Positions 40,420-49,563 of a stretch of DNA of 64,000 bases are shown one piece after another. Within the stretch, counting starts at the first letter, position 1. Every line of letters begins with the position of its first letter. Origin of the DNA: Hymenobacter cavernae (GTDB lineage Bacteria > Bacteroidota > Bacteroidia > Cytophagales > Hymenobacteraceae); contig NZ_BMHT01000006.1 of assembly GCF_014641455.1 (NCBI RefSeq), forward strand, positions 62,001-126,000, read 5' to 3'. Position numbers and translations under genes: made by a program. The notes beneath the pieces are model-generated. The model was not told the origin of the DNA. It saw only the letters and a list, made by a program, of their open reading frames with translations, and did not search any database.

Positions 40420-41544
40420 ATGGCCCCTTCTACCCTCCGCTCCGCGCCTCCCCAGCCGCGTGCACTTTCGACTACCTATCTGCCTGCTCTGACGGGCGTA
40501 CGGGCGCTGGCGGCTTACCTGGTCTTTCTCCACCACTTCAACCCTTTTCAAGCGGAAGGATCTACGGAGTTGCTCAACCGCATTGTGCTGGAGTTTCACA
40601 TCGGGGTTCCGATCTTCTTTGTACTCAGTGGGTTCCTGATTACCCTGCGCTACTACGGCACTGAGCAATGGAACCGGCGCTGGTGGGGCACTTACCTGCG
40701 CAACCGCGTGGCTCGGATTTACCCGATGTATTTCCTGCTCACCACTGCCTTTTTCCTGCTGCGGTTTTATGATGAAGGGCATTTCGCTTTTCGTACCTGG
40801 CTGTTTAACGTCCTTTTTCTGCGTGGCTTCTTCGATGAGATGAAGTACTCGGGCATCGCGCAGGGCTGGACGCTCACCGTTGAGGAATGTTTCTATTTGT
40901 TTGCTCCTCTGGCTTTTATGCTCCTGCGACGCCGGATAAAGCTCTGGTTACAACCGTTTTTGCTGCTAGGCCTAGGTTGTTTGCTGGTGCTAACGCTGGG
41001 TTCGCTTCAGCATCATGGCTTGTTCGGTGATTTCAAATTTATGCTGCTGTTCACCTTTTTTGGGCGCTGCTTTGAATTTTATGCCGGCATGCAGCTAGCC
41101 ATTTGGTATCGCCAAGGGCGCCTCCGCCGCTACGCCTTTCCTGGCCTGCTTACCAGCCTAGGTTTGCTGATGATAGCTGCCGCATTAAGTGCTATGGTTT
41201 GGACGAAAGGTGATTATAGCTATGGGCAGGAACACCCTTTCGGTGTCGCGCTGAACAACGTGGCGCTACCCGGCGGCATCATTACCTTCTTTGCTGGCCT
41301 GCTTATTGAACGCACCTGGCTACAGAGGCTGCTGGCCTCGAAGCCGTTGCAGCTATTAGGCAAAAGCTCTTATGTCTTTTATCTGATCCACATGGGGTTT
41401 ATCCACGATTGGCTGGCAACGCATTGGACTGAGAATTCAGGCAAGCTTTTTGTCATACTAAATATTCTAGCTATTGTACTTTATTATACAGTGGAGCAGC
41501 CGCTGAATCGCCTTTTACGACGCTCACCGGCTTCTGCCAACTGA
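40420..41544 (+). CDS. Acyltransferase 3 family membrane protein
   Basis: A 374-residue integral inner-membrane O-acyltransferase (OafA/acyltransferase 3 type). LPALTGVRALAAYLVFLHHF contains the motif R-x-x-A-x-x-x-V-x-x-H with the presumed catalytic His. GIAQGWTLTVEECFYLFAPL is the second conserved block, and about ten membrane segments follow. It has no SGNH domain. It probably acetylates a cell-surface polysaccharide or lipid. It lies between the metal cluster and the small lipoprotein at 41570, not in a polysaccharide locus, so the acceptor is unknown. Confidence 0.9.
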   Translation: MAPSTLRSAPPQPRALSTTYLPALTGVRALAAYLVFLHHFNPFQAEGSTELLNRIVLEFHIGVPIFFVLSGFLITLRYYGTEQWNRRWWGTYLRNRVARIYPMYFLLTTAFFLLRFYDEGHFAFRTWLFNVLFLRGFFDEMKYSGIAQGWTLTVEECFYLFAPLAFMLLRRRIKLWLQPFLLLGLGCLLVLTLGSLQHHGLFGDFKFMLLFTFFGRCFEFYAGMQLAIWYRQGRLRRYAFPGLLTSLGLLMIAAALSAMVWTKGDYSYGQEHPFGVALNNVALPGGIITFFAGLLIERTWLQRLLASKPLQLLGKSSYVFYLIHMGFIHDWLATHWTENSGKLFVILNILAIVLYYTVEQPLNRLLRRSPASAN

Positions 41545-41569
41545 CCACCCTTAAGTAGCTCTAATTTGC

Positions 41570-41731
41570 ATGAACCTTACTCGCTTTTTCGTCCTGCTCC
41601 TGCTCACGGCCCTATCGGCCTGTAGCGTTGCCTCGCACTCGCGCACCTCTACCGCCGACCGCGAAATGGCTGATCCGATGAATATGAATCAGGCACAGCT
41701 CACCGACTCAACCACAACGGTACCGCGGTAG
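41570..41731 (+). CDS. Small putative lipoprotein, 53 residues
   Basis: ATG at 41570 opens MNLTRFFVLLLLTALSACS, an N-terminal hydrophobic segment ending in a lipobox-like LSAC, then a Ser/Thr-rich hydrophilic tail ending in TTVPR. The gene is 25 bases after the acyltransferase and is followed by a strong terminator, so it is probably translated as an operon partner. A role cannot be read from the sequence. Confidence 0.6.
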   Translation: MNLTRFFVLLLLTALSACSVASHSRTSTADREMADPMNMNQAQLTDSTTTVPR

Positions 41732-41743
41732 GAATGAACCTGA

Positions 41744-41794
41744 TACAAAAAGCCAGGCCGGCTGAAGAATCTTCAGCCGGCCTGGCTTTTTGTA
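41744..41794. terminator. Bidirectional terminator between the small lipoprotein gene and ftsZ
   Basis: TACAAAAAGCCAGGCC...AAG (41744-41767) and 41771-41794 are fully complementary over 24 bp with a 3-base loop. It ends both the plus-strand operon and the dcw cluster. Confidence 0.9.
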
Positions 41795-41809
41795 TTTACT
41801 ACCTAATGC

Positions 41810-43312
41810 TTAGTCCACGTTGTCGTGCAGAAAGCGGTTATCACCTAGTAGCTCGTTGTCGTCGGAGAGGTTGAAGCGAGAGATGTTGCGCTCGTTTGAG
41901 GGCACTACATTCTCCAGCTTCACATGGCGACGCAAGTAAGCCGGCGTATCGAGTTGATCCTTGATAGCATCATTTGTGAGGCCGTTGCTGAGCTCCTGCA
42001 AACGACGACGGCGCTCTTCCGCCCGGGCATCCAACGATGGCCGTGCAGCTGGCGTGGGGGCCGGAACTGGCTGCGGCTGCGGTGCGGCCTGGTACACCAC
42101 CGGCTCCGGTGCCGGCGACGAAGGCGCGGCAACCGGCGGCACTTGCGCCGTGTAAGGTGAAGTTTCCAGATCAAAGGTCACTTTCGGCGGCTCCGGAGCA
42201 GCAGCAACTGGTGCGGGCGCTCCAAACGTTGGCACGACGGGTGCCGGCGCATCCTGCCGATCTTTGTCGAACAGGTTGATCTGCGGATCAGGCCCCGCAG
42301 TTGACTCTGCCCTAGTACCTAGGCCCTGGATGCTGATGTTGTGCGTCTCGCGAGCGAAACCCGTGGCAATAACCGTCACGCGGATGCTCTGACCTAGGGT
42401 CGAGTCGATGCCGTGGCCGAAAATCACCTCAGCGTCCTGACCAGCTTTATCCTGAATGTACTCCGTGATTTCCGTGAGTTCATCCATTTCCAGCTCGGCC
42501 TGGTCGCCCGACATGATGCTGAGCAGAATCTTCTGCGCGCCGTGAATGTCGGTGTTGTTGAGCAACGGCGAAGCCAAGGCTTCTTCAGCGGCACGATGAG
42601 CGCGGTTTTCGCCCTCCGTGATGCTACTGCCCATTACGGCAGCGCCGCTGTCCTTCATCACCGTTTTCACGTCTTCGAAGTCCACGTTCACCTCTGCCGT
42701 GACAGTAATGATTTCCGCGATGCTCTTCGCAGCGGTGCTCAGCACATTATCAGCCTTGGCGAAAGCGGCACGGATAGGCAGATTGCCGAAAATCTCGCGC
42801 AGTTTATCGTTGAGAATCACCAGCACCGTGTCGCAGTTTTCGCTCAGCTCCTTGATGCCGTGCTCCGCCTGCTGACGCTTCTTTTTGCCCTCAAACATGA
42901 AGGGCGCCGTCACAATGCCTACGGTGAGCACACCTAGCTCCTTTGCCACTTTCGCAATTACCGGAGCGGCACCCGTGCCCGTACCACCACCCATGCCGGC
43001 CGTGATAAAGACCATCTTGGTGCCATTGCTGAGCAATTCGCGGATTTGCTCGCGGCTTTCAATAGCGGCTTGCTTGCCCCGCTCCGGGTTGGCGCCGGCA
43101 CCTAGCCCTTCGGTCAGGTCAACGCCAATCTGGAGTTTATTCGGTACTGAGCTGCTTTGCAGCGCTTGTTTATCCGTGTTGCAAATGACGAACTCAACGT
43201 CTTTGATACCTTGGCTAAACATGTGGTTGACAGCGTTAGAGCCGCCCCCACCCACGCCAATCACCTTGATGATGGAGTTGGATTGCGCCGGGATGTCGAA
43301 TTTATAATTCAT
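41810..43312 (-). CDS. ftsZ: Cell division GTPase FtsZ
   Basis: A 500-residue tubulin homologue that forms the division ring. GVGGGGSNAV and AGMGGGTGTGAAPVIA are the nucleotide loops, and NPERGKQAAIESREQI lies between them. The C-terminal linker (about residues 330-440) is long and rich in Pro, Ala and Gln, and the conserved peptide is DTPAYLRRHVKLE. Beyond it is an extra 30-residue tail (NISRFNLSDDNELLGDNRFL) that is not part of the usual short C-terminus. It is the last gene of the dcw cluster. Confidence 0.97.
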   Translation of the reverse strand: MNYKFDIPAQSNSIIKVIGVGGGGSNAVNHMFSQGIKDVEFVICNTDKQALQSSSVPNKLQIGVDLTEGLGAGANPERGKQAAIESREQIRELLSNGTKMVFITAGMGGGTGTGAAPVIAKVAKELGVLTVGIVTAPFMFEGKKKRQQAEHGIKELSENCDTVLVILNDKLREIFGNLPIRAAFAKADNVLSTAAKSIAEIITVTAEVNVDFEDVKTVMKDSGAAVMGSSITEGENRAHRAAEEALASPLLNNTDIHGAQKILLSIMSGDQAELEMDELTEITEYIQDKAGQDAEVIFGHGIDSTLGQSIRVTVIATGFARETHNISIQGLGTRAESTAGPDPQINLFDKDRQDAPAPVVPTFGAPAPVAAAPEPPKVTFDLETSPYTAQVPPVAAPSSPAPEPVVYQAAPQPQPVPAPTPAARPSLDARAEERRRRLQELSNGLTNDAIKDQLDTPAYLRRHVKLENVVPSNERNISRFNLSDDNELLGDNRFLHDNVD

Positions 43313-43416
43313 TTGAGAAATGTTAAATGTTGAAGGTTGAATGTTAAATGAGGGTCAAACAGCTCCGTTTCAACGAATTAATTCAACACTCAACATTTAA
43401 AATTCAACATTACATT
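43313..43416. repeat. AT-rich inverted repeat in the ftsA-ftsZ spacer
   Basis: AATGTTAAATGTTGAAGGTT (from about 43320) faces CAACATTTAAAATTCAACAT (to about 43409), giving an imperfect hairpin of GTTGA/TCAAC words. It is the same class of spacer repeat as at 34042 and 56997. Confidence 0.7.
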
Positions 43417-44787
43417 TTAATACTGCTTATCGTCAAAATCGTCAATCAACAGCCCTTTGGTACGGCTGATGATGTCCATAAAGAACTTGCCAGCACCCGA
43501 AGGCTTCTTCGGCTGGGCAGGTTGTTCGGGCTGCTGCGCCGGTGCAGGCGGTGTAGCCGGGCGAGCCTCAGTTACGGGGCGGAACACATGCTGTTGCTGC
43601 GGCTCCTCTTCGTAGGTGCGGGTAACGCGCTCATCAATCGAGCGGTAACCCGACAGCACCAGCCCCACGGTAGTAGCATACATCGGCGACTTCACTGCCT
43701 CAATCTTGCTCTTACCTAGGTGCTCGTTGGGGTAGCCGATACGGGTATCCATACCGGTGATATACTCCGTTAGCTGCACGAGGTTCTGCAATTGCGAGCC
43801 GCCGCCCGTCAGCACGATGCCGGCTGCCAGCTTGTCGCCGTGACCAGTGCGCTGAATCTCAGCGTATACCAGCTCGATGATTTCCTCCATCCGAGCCTCA
43901 ATAATATGAGCTAGGTTCTTGAGCGAAATCTCTTTGGGGGCACGGTCGCGCAGGCCGGGGATGCTCACGATTTCGTAGTCGCTGGCTTCCTCGGCAATGG
44001 CTTTGCCGAACTTCACCTTCAACTGCTCGGCCTGATTTTGCATCACGAGGCAGCCTTGCTTGATGTCCGACGTAACGATGTTGCCACCGAAAGGCAGCAC
44101 CGCTGCGTGCCGGATAATCCCATCTTTGAAGATCGCTAGGTCGGTGGTGCCGCCACCAATGTCGATCAGCGCCACACCAGCCTCCTTCTCTTCATCGCTC
44201 AGCACCGACATACTCGAAGCCAGGGGCTCCAGAATCAGGTTGTCGATTTCTAAGCCGGCTTTGGTCACGCACTTATTGATGTTGTTAATTGCCGTGCTCT
44301 GGGCCGTGATGATGTGGAAGTTGCCTTCCAGACGCACACCCGACATGCCAACGGGGTCCATGATACCTTCCTCGTAGTCCACCTTGTAATCCTGGGGCAT
44401 TACGTGGATGATTTCCGAACCGGGCGGCGTCACGAGGCGATACATATCGTTGGTCAGGCGGTTCACGTCGTCCACGGTGATTTCGTTGTCCATGGAAGCG
44501 CGCGTGATGCTGCCGTTGTGTTGCAGGCTCTTGATGTGCTGCCCGGCAATACCAACGTTGACTACGCCGATATTGATACCCGATTGCTCTTCCGCCTGCC
44601 GGATGGCCTTTTTAATGGCATCAACGGTCTTGTCGATGTTCGACACGATGCCCCGTACGACGCCTTCCGACACCGCTTTGCCCATGCCGAGGATTTCAAG
44701 CTTGCCAAACTCGTTTTTTCGTCCAACGAGGGCGCAAATTTTTGTGGTGCCAATATCGAGGCCGACTACAATCTTATCGTTTTGCAT
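43417..44787 (-). CDS. ftsA: Cell division protein FtsA
   Basis: A 456-residue actin-like protein that ties FtsZ to the membrane. KIVVGLDIGTTKICALVG is the phosphate-1 site, and ALIDIGGGTTDLAIFKDGII and GIVLTGGGSQLQNL are the other ATPase landmarks. The 1C/SHS2 region lies at about residues 90-190. The C-terminus ends with a Pro/Gln-rich stretch followed by a basic-hydrophobic helix (GKFFMDIISRTKGLLI), the expected amphipathic membrane target. It is separated from ftsZ by an AT-rich repeat and from ftsQ by 89 bases. Confidence 0.97.
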   Translation of the reverse strand: MQNDKIVVGLDIGTTKICALVGRKNEFGKLEILGMGKAVSEGVVRGIVSNIDKTVDAIKKAIRQAEEQSGINIGVVNVGIAGQHIKSLQHNGSITRASMDNEITVDDVNRLTNDMYRLVTPPGSEIIHVMPQDYKVDYEEGIMDPVGMSGVRLEGNFHIITAQSTAINNINKCVTKAGLEIDNLILEPLASSMSVLSDEEKEAGVALIDIGGGTTDLAIFKDGIIRHAAVLPFGGNIVTSDIKQGCLVMQNQAEQLKVKFGKAIAEEASDYEIVSIPGLRDRAPKEISLKNLAHIIEARMEEIIELVYAEIQRTGHGDKLAAGIVLTGGGSQLQNLVQLTEYITGMDTRIGYPNEHLGKSKIEAVKSPMYATTVGLVLSGYRSIDERVTRTYEEEPQQQHVFRPVTEARPATPPAPAQQPEQPAQPKKPSGAGKFFMDIISRTKGLLIDDFDDKQY

Positions 44788-44876
44788 GGGTAGAGACAGG
44801 CGAGAGAGAGTGATAATTTAGTTGCAAGAGGTTGTTCTTCGAAAACGCAACGAGGCGCGTCGCAGGTACAGTACGG

Positions 44877-45641
44877 TTATTCGCAAATGATCTGGTCCTT
44901 GAATTCAACGTTGACACGGTGGTACGTGTCCCAACCCAGGGCCGGCGGAATTTGCCGGTAAAATACCATTAGTTTCGCGAATTTTTCTGAAATATTATCT
45001 GGAAAGCCGAATTCAACACGTTGGTCACCGACTTGCTGGGTGAACGAAACCTTACCGTTGGGCCCGATAAATACCTCCGCCACCTGCGCCCGCCAGAACG
45101 GATGCTCATCAATATAGCGAAGTAATTCGAGGTAGCGCTGCCCGGTGGAATCCCGAAAAAATCCAGCCTGCAACGGCGCATTGCCCTCCCGCAGCACCGG
45201 CACCACCCGGGCGGTAAACAAAGGCGACAACGGCAGCTGCTGGCCTTCCGTGTCGAGGTAGCTGTCGAGGCGTGTATCAGCGTGGGTGAGACGGGCTATC
45301 GGGCGGTTCTGGCGGACATCGGCGTGCAGGTTGCCAGCTAGGTCGCGGTACACCTGCGCATCCTTCACGAAGCTGTGTGCTTTTAGGCGCGCCTCCAGTG
45401 CTTTCAAGTCTAGGTCATCCGGGCTAGCCCCTACCAACGGCTGCTGGCCGTTGCGGGTCAGCAGGGCCGTTACTTCCTTTTCGCTGATGAAGTAGTTGTT
45501 GAATTCGTTGCTGATGGTCACGATGACGCTGCCCACGGGCCGGCTTGCCTGCCGAACGCCGGCAAACACAGCTAGCCCGGTGAGCAAGACTAAGCACACC
45601 GTCGCGAAAATCAGGTTGTTGGCTTTACGCTTCAGCTCCAT
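44877..45641 (-). CDS. ftsQ: Cell division protein FtsQ
   Basis: A 254-residue bitopic divisome protein. One membrane segment lies near residues 8-26 (NLIFATVCLVLLTGLAVFAG). A POTRA-like domain (YFISEKEVTALLTRNGQQ, LEARLKAHSFVKDAQVYRD) and a beta domain follow. This weakly conserved protein is identified mostly from its position between murC and ftsA. The start overlaps the end of murC by 17 bases, so translation is coupled. Confidence 0.9.
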   Translation of the reverse strand: MELKRKANNLIFATVCLVLLTGLAVFAGVRQASRPVGSVIVTISNEFNNYFISEKEVTALLTRNGQQPLVGASPDDLDLKALEARLKAHSFVKDAQVYRDLAGNLHADVRQNRPIARLTHADTRLDSYLDTEGQQLPLSPLFTARVVPVLREGNAPLQAGFFRDSTGQRYLELLRYIDEHPFWRAQVAEVFIGPNGKVSFTQQVGDQRVEFGFPDNISEKFAKLMVFYRQIPPALGWDTYHRVNVEFKDQIICE

Positions 45642-47061
45642 TCCAGCGCTCGGTTAAAATACTCCTTAATTGTGGTACTAATTGGTCAATGTCGCCCGCG
45701 CCAACAGTAGCTAGCACGTCAAAGTCGGTGTCGGTTTTAGCGGCAGCCAGCACTTGCTCCTTGGTTTGCAAGGTTTTGCGCGGAGCCGTCACCTGCGAAA
45801 GAATCATATCCGACGTCACCCCCGCAATAGGTAGCTCCCGAGCCGGGTAAATATCCAGCATCACTACTTCGTCGGCCAGGCTCAGGCTTTCGGCAAAGCC
45901 GGGCGCAAAGTCGCGGGTACGGGTAAACAGGTGCGGTTGAAACACCACTCGGAGGCGCTGCTTGGGGTAGAGCGCCCGCAGAGAACGTAAGAACGCCTCT
46001 ATTTCGCGCGGGTGGTGAGCATAGTCATCTACATATACTTTCCGGCCCGCTGTTACGATAAATTCGAACCTACGTTTCACGCCTTTGTAGGCTGCTACGG
46101 CTGTTCGAAGCTTATCTTCTTGAACACCTTCAAGTTGGGCTACGCAAGCAGCAGCCAACATATTTTCCACATTGTGGTAGCCAGGTACTGCCAGCTCTAA
46201 ATCGGCCACATCTCCGAGTGGCGCGTGCAGGTTGAAGCGGAACTGATGACCTTGGGCCGTGATGTTGGTTGCGTACAAGTCGGTGGCCTGCGCGGCATCT
46301 AGGCCATAGCGAACCACGCGCACCCCAGTGGGCACGGCATCAGCCAAGCTAGGGTCAGCGGTGTGGTTGAGCAGCAACATGCCACCCGGCTTGATCTGAC
46401 TTACAAATTGCCGGAACGATTCTACCAAGGCGTCTTTATTGCCGTAAATATCAAGGTGGTCGGCATCGGTGCTAGTCACGATGGCCACATCGGGGTGCAG
46501 CGTGAGGAAGCTGCGGTCGTATTCGTCGGCTTCTACTACCACCGGAACATTGGCCAACAGCTCGCCTTCTGTTTTGGGTGGCAATAGCAGGTTGGAACCT
46601 AGGTTCACAGCAATGCCACCTAGAAAAGCCGCACACGGCACGCTCGCGTGGTGAAGCAAGTGCGCCACCATCGATGAGGTAGTGGTTTTGCCGTGCGTAC
46701 CGGCTACGGCAATGGTGCGTTGCCCGGCCGTAAGCAGACCTAGCACCTGACTCCGCTTACGGATATCGTAGCCATTTTCGCGCAGCCACGCCCATTCCTG
46801 ATGGTTAGCGGGAATAGCGGGCGTGAGCACCACCAGCGTTTGCGCCCGATTAGTGCGCACCTCCGCCGGAATATTCTCCACGGCATCCTCGTAGTGCACG
46901 ATGATTCCTTCGGCAGCCAAAGCCTCCGTGAGTGGCGTACAGGTCTTGTCGTAGCCACTGACCTGGTGGCCGTTGACTTTAAACCAACGCGCCAGCGCCG
47001 ACATACCAATGCCACCGATACCCAGGAAGTAGACGTAAGGGAAGGCTGCTACCGGATTCAT
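45625..47061 (-). CDS. murC: UDP-N-acetylmuramate-L-alanine ligase
   Basis: A 478-residue cytosolic Mur ligase that adds L-Ala to UDP-MurNAc. VYFLGIGGIGMSALARWF is the N-terminal dinucleotide fold, AVAGTHGKTTTSSMVAHLL the ATP-binding P-loop, and DDYAHHPREIEAFLRSLR the C-terminal family block. The start overlaps the end of murG by four bases (ATGA) and the end overlaps ftsQ. The length is normal. Confidence 0.97.
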   Translation of the reverse strand: MNPVAAFPYVYFLGIGGIGMSALARWFKVNGHQVSGYDKTCTPLTEALAAEGIIVHYEDAVENIPAEVRTNRAQTLVVLTPAIPANHQEWAWLRENGYDIRKRSQVLGLLTAGQRTIAVAGTHGKTTTSSMVAHLLHHASVPCAAFLGGIAVNLGSNLLLPPKTEGELLANVPVVVEADEYDRSFLTLHPDVAIVTSTDADHLDIYGNKDALVESFRQFVSQIKPGGMLLLNHTADPSLADAVPTGVRVVRYGLDAAQATDLYATNITAQGHQFRFNLHAPLGDVADLELAVPGYHNVENMLAAACVAQLEGVQEDKLRTAVAAYKGVKRRFEFIVTAGRKVYVDDYAHHPREIEAFLRSLRALYPKQRLRVVFQPHLFTRTRDFAPGFAESLSLADEVVMLDIYPARELPIAGVTSDMILSQVTAPRKTLQTKEQVLAAAKTDTDFDVLATVGAGDIDQLVPQLRSILTERWNGAEA

Positions 47062-48197
47062 GCGCGGTCCATCAGGGCTAAGAGTTCATCCACAATCACC
47101 GTTGTGGCATCGGGGTGCGCAAGGCGGCGCACGTTCTGGCTGAGCTGCTGCTGGCGGCCCGGGTTAGCAAGCAAGGTTAGGGCTTGGTCGTAGAGCTTGG
47201 CAGGAGCTTCGGCATCGGTAACCAAGATGGCCGCCTCGCGCTCTACCAAAGCCAAGGCATTTTTGGTTTGATGATCTTCGGCAACGTTGGGCGACGGCAC
47301 CAGAATGCTAGGTTTGCCCGTCAGGCACAACTCCGATACCGACAACGCTCCAGCGCGAGAGATGACCACGTCGGCCGCGGCGTAAGCGAGGTCCATGCGC
47401 TTCACAAACTCCAGCGCTTTCAGTCCAGCTTCAGCGTATCCGGCGGCCTGTTGCTGGGCTTCGGGATAATACAATTTGCCGGTTTGCCAGATTAGCTGCA
47501 CGCCGGCTTCGCGCAAACGCGACAGCGCCGCCGCTGTGGCTTGATTCAGGGTGCGCGCACCTAGGCTCCCACCCACCACCAGCAGCGTTTGCTTTTCAGG
47601 CGAAAGCCCAAAAAATTGTAACGCTTCCGCTCGATCACCACCCGCAATTTCCGTCCGAACGGGGTTGCCCGTCAGCACGAGTTTAGCGGCGGGGAAGAAC
47701 TTTTCCATGCCTTCGTAGGCCACACAGATACGGTCGACTCGGCGGCTGAGCAGCTTATTAACGAGCCCTGCGTAGGAGTTCTGCTCTTGAATGAGCGACG
47801 GAATGCCCCGCGAAGTAGCGGCCAGCAACACCGGCGCGGAGGCATAGCCGCCTACCCCAACTACCGCATCGGGGCGGAAACTTTCGACCAGCTTACCCGC
47901 TTTGCGCACGCTCCGGAATACCCGCACCGGAAACAGCAGGTTCTGCGGCGTCAGACGGCGTTGCAAGCCGCTGATGTCGAGCCCTACAATTTCATAGCCC
48001 GCCTCCGGCACTCGCGTCATTTCCATCCGACCGTTAGCGCCCACAAACAGAATCTCCGCTTCCGGCTGACGGCGGCGCAGTTCGTTGGCTATAGCTACTG
48101 CCGGAAAAATATGCCCGCCCGTGCCGCCACCACTGATAATGACGCGGTAAGGCCTGAGAGAAGTGGCAGCTTTCTGGTTAAATGTAGACGCAGGCAT
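47058..48197 (-). CDS. murG: UDP-GlcNAc:lipid I N-acetylglucosaminyltransferase MurG
   Basis: A 379-residue peripheral membrane GT28 glycosyltransferase that makes lipid II. ISGGGTGGHIFPAVAIANEL is the glycine-rich loop, GVGGYASAPVLLAA and LVVGGSLGARTLNQA are further conserved blocks, and VISRAGALSVSELCLTGKPS is the C-terminal donor-binding motif. The ATG at 48197 is used, though 48230 is also possible. The stop overlaps murC by four bases. Confidence 0.96.
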   Translation of the reverse strand: MPASTFNQKAATSLRPYRVIISGGGTGGHIFPAVAIANELRRRQPEAEILFVGANGRMEMTRVPEAGYEIVGLDISGLQRRLTPQNLLFPVRVFRSVRKAGKLVESFRPDAVVGVGGYASAPVLLAATSRGIPSLIQEQNSYAGLVNKLLSRRVDRICVAYEGMEKFFPAAKLVLTGNPVRTEIAGGDRAEALQFFGLSPEKQTLLVVGGSLGARTLNQATAAALSRLREAGVQLIWQTGKLYYPEAQQQAAGYAEAGLKALEFVKRMDLAYAAADVVISRAGALSVSELCLTGKPSILVPSPNVAEDHQTKNALALVEREAAILVTDAEAPAKLYDQALTLLANPGRQQQLSQNVRRLAHPDATTVIVDELLALMDRA

Positions 48198-48328
48198 GGG
48201 TGGGTGGAAATGTTGAACGGGTGGTTTCAACGGAGTTTGGCTGGTACTGCTTCCTGGTTCTTAAATCAAGTAAGAGCGAATGCCTACTTAGTTGCTAGGC
48301 AATACGCAAAGCTCGACAGTAAAGCTAG

Positions 48329-49510
48329 CTAAGCGTATGCGGTTTTCTTCGGAATGCGCGGCGTATCGCTGGGCTGATCCGTCATAGGGCGTACTTCCAT
48401 CTCGCCACGGCTCACGCTCAGGATAATCCCGATGCTGATGCCTGTGAAGATCAGCGAAGTACCGCCCATACTCAGCAGCGGCAAGGGCAGACCCGTAATC
48501 GGACCTAGGCCGACGGCCACGCCCATGTTTACCATTGCTTGTAAGACTAAGCTAAAACTCAGCCCCGCCGAGAGCAGTCCACCGAAGGCCCCGGCGCTGT
48601 TCATCACCGTTTTTAGCCCTCGATAGAGAAAAGCCAGATATAGGAACAGCACGAAAGCACCGCCCGTCATACCGTACTCCTCAATAATCACGGCGTAAAT
48701 AAAGTCGGAGTACGGGTGCGGCAAGATGTTACGCTCGGTGCTCTTGCCTGGTCCCTTCCCCGTTAGGCCGCCCGTTGCGATAGCAATATAGCTATGTTCC
48801 AGCTGAAACGGCACTGGCTTCGACTTGTCGGTGAAGCTTGATATGCGGCTCACTACCGTTTTGTAGCGCTGTCCCGAAGCTAGGCCTACCCCGCCTACTA
48901 CCAAACCAATGGCGACCATCACGACCATCTGCTTCAGCGGCACGCGCCCGATAAACATCAGCAGCAGGCACGTCACGAACAACAGCAGCGCCGTAGAGGC
49001 GTTACTCATGATGATGATGCCGCAGATCAATCCGACCCACAGCATCACGGGCAGCAGCGTCGTTTTGAAGTCCTGCACGTGCTGCTGGCGGCGGCTCAAC
49101 ATACTGGCTAAGTGCGCAATGAGAGCTAGCTTAGCTAGGTCGGAGGGTTGAAAGGTTTGGTTGATGATTGGGATAGTCAGCCAGCGGGAAGCGTCGTTGA
49201 GGGTGGTGCCGCCGAAGAAGAACGTGAACAGCAGCAGCGGCACCGACAGCAGCAGCGCGTACAGCGACAGGCGCGAGTAGTAGCGGTAGTCGATGCGGTG
49301 GGCTCCCCACATGAACACCAAGCCTACCAGGATCAGACCCGTGTGCTTGAAGAGGAAGTACTCCGTGTTGCCGCCCATCTTCTTGTACGCCAGCGTGCCC
49401 GTGGCCGAGTACACCACCGCAATACTGATAAATGAAAACAGCAGCACGATGCCCCACAAAACTGGGTCACCTTTGAGGTTGCGTTGCAGCCAGAGTTTGA
49501 CGGGTTCCAT
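48329..49510 (-). CDS. ftsW: Lipid II glycosyltransferase FtsW (SEDS family)
   Basis: A 393-residue polytopic membrane protein with about ten segments, which polymerises septal peptidoglycan together with FtsI. FQPSDLAKLALIAHLASML, GKGPGKSTERNILPHPYSDF (the extracellular loop with the catalytic Asp) and GLPLPLLSMGGTSLIFTG are typical of SEDS proteins. It lies between murD and murG in the usual Bacteroidota place. The gene is followed by a 98-base spacer before murG, without an obvious repeat. Confidence 0.97.
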   Translation of the reverse strand: MEPVKLWLQRNLKGDPVLWGIVLLFSFISIAVVYSATGTLAYKKMGGNTEYFLFKHTGLILVGLVFMWGAHRIDYRYYSRLSLYALLLSVPLLLFTFFFGGTTLNDASRWLTIPIINQTFQPSDLAKLALIAHLASMLSRRQQHVQDFKTTLLPVMLWVGLICGIIIMSNASTALLLFVTCLLLMFIGRVPLKQMVVMVAIGLVVGGVGLASGQRYKTVVSRISSFTDKSKPVPFQLEHSYIAIATGGLTGKGPGKSTERNILPHPYSDFIYAVIIEEYGMTGGAFVLFLYLAFLYRGLKTVMNSAGAFGGLLSAGLSFSLVLQAMVNMGVAVGLGPITGLPLPLLSMGGTSLIFTGISIGIILSVSRGEMEVRPMTDQPSDTPRIPKKTAYA

Positions 49511-49563
49511 AGAATGACAGAGTGGCTGAGTGACTAATTAAATAAGGAGTGACGAACAGAGAA

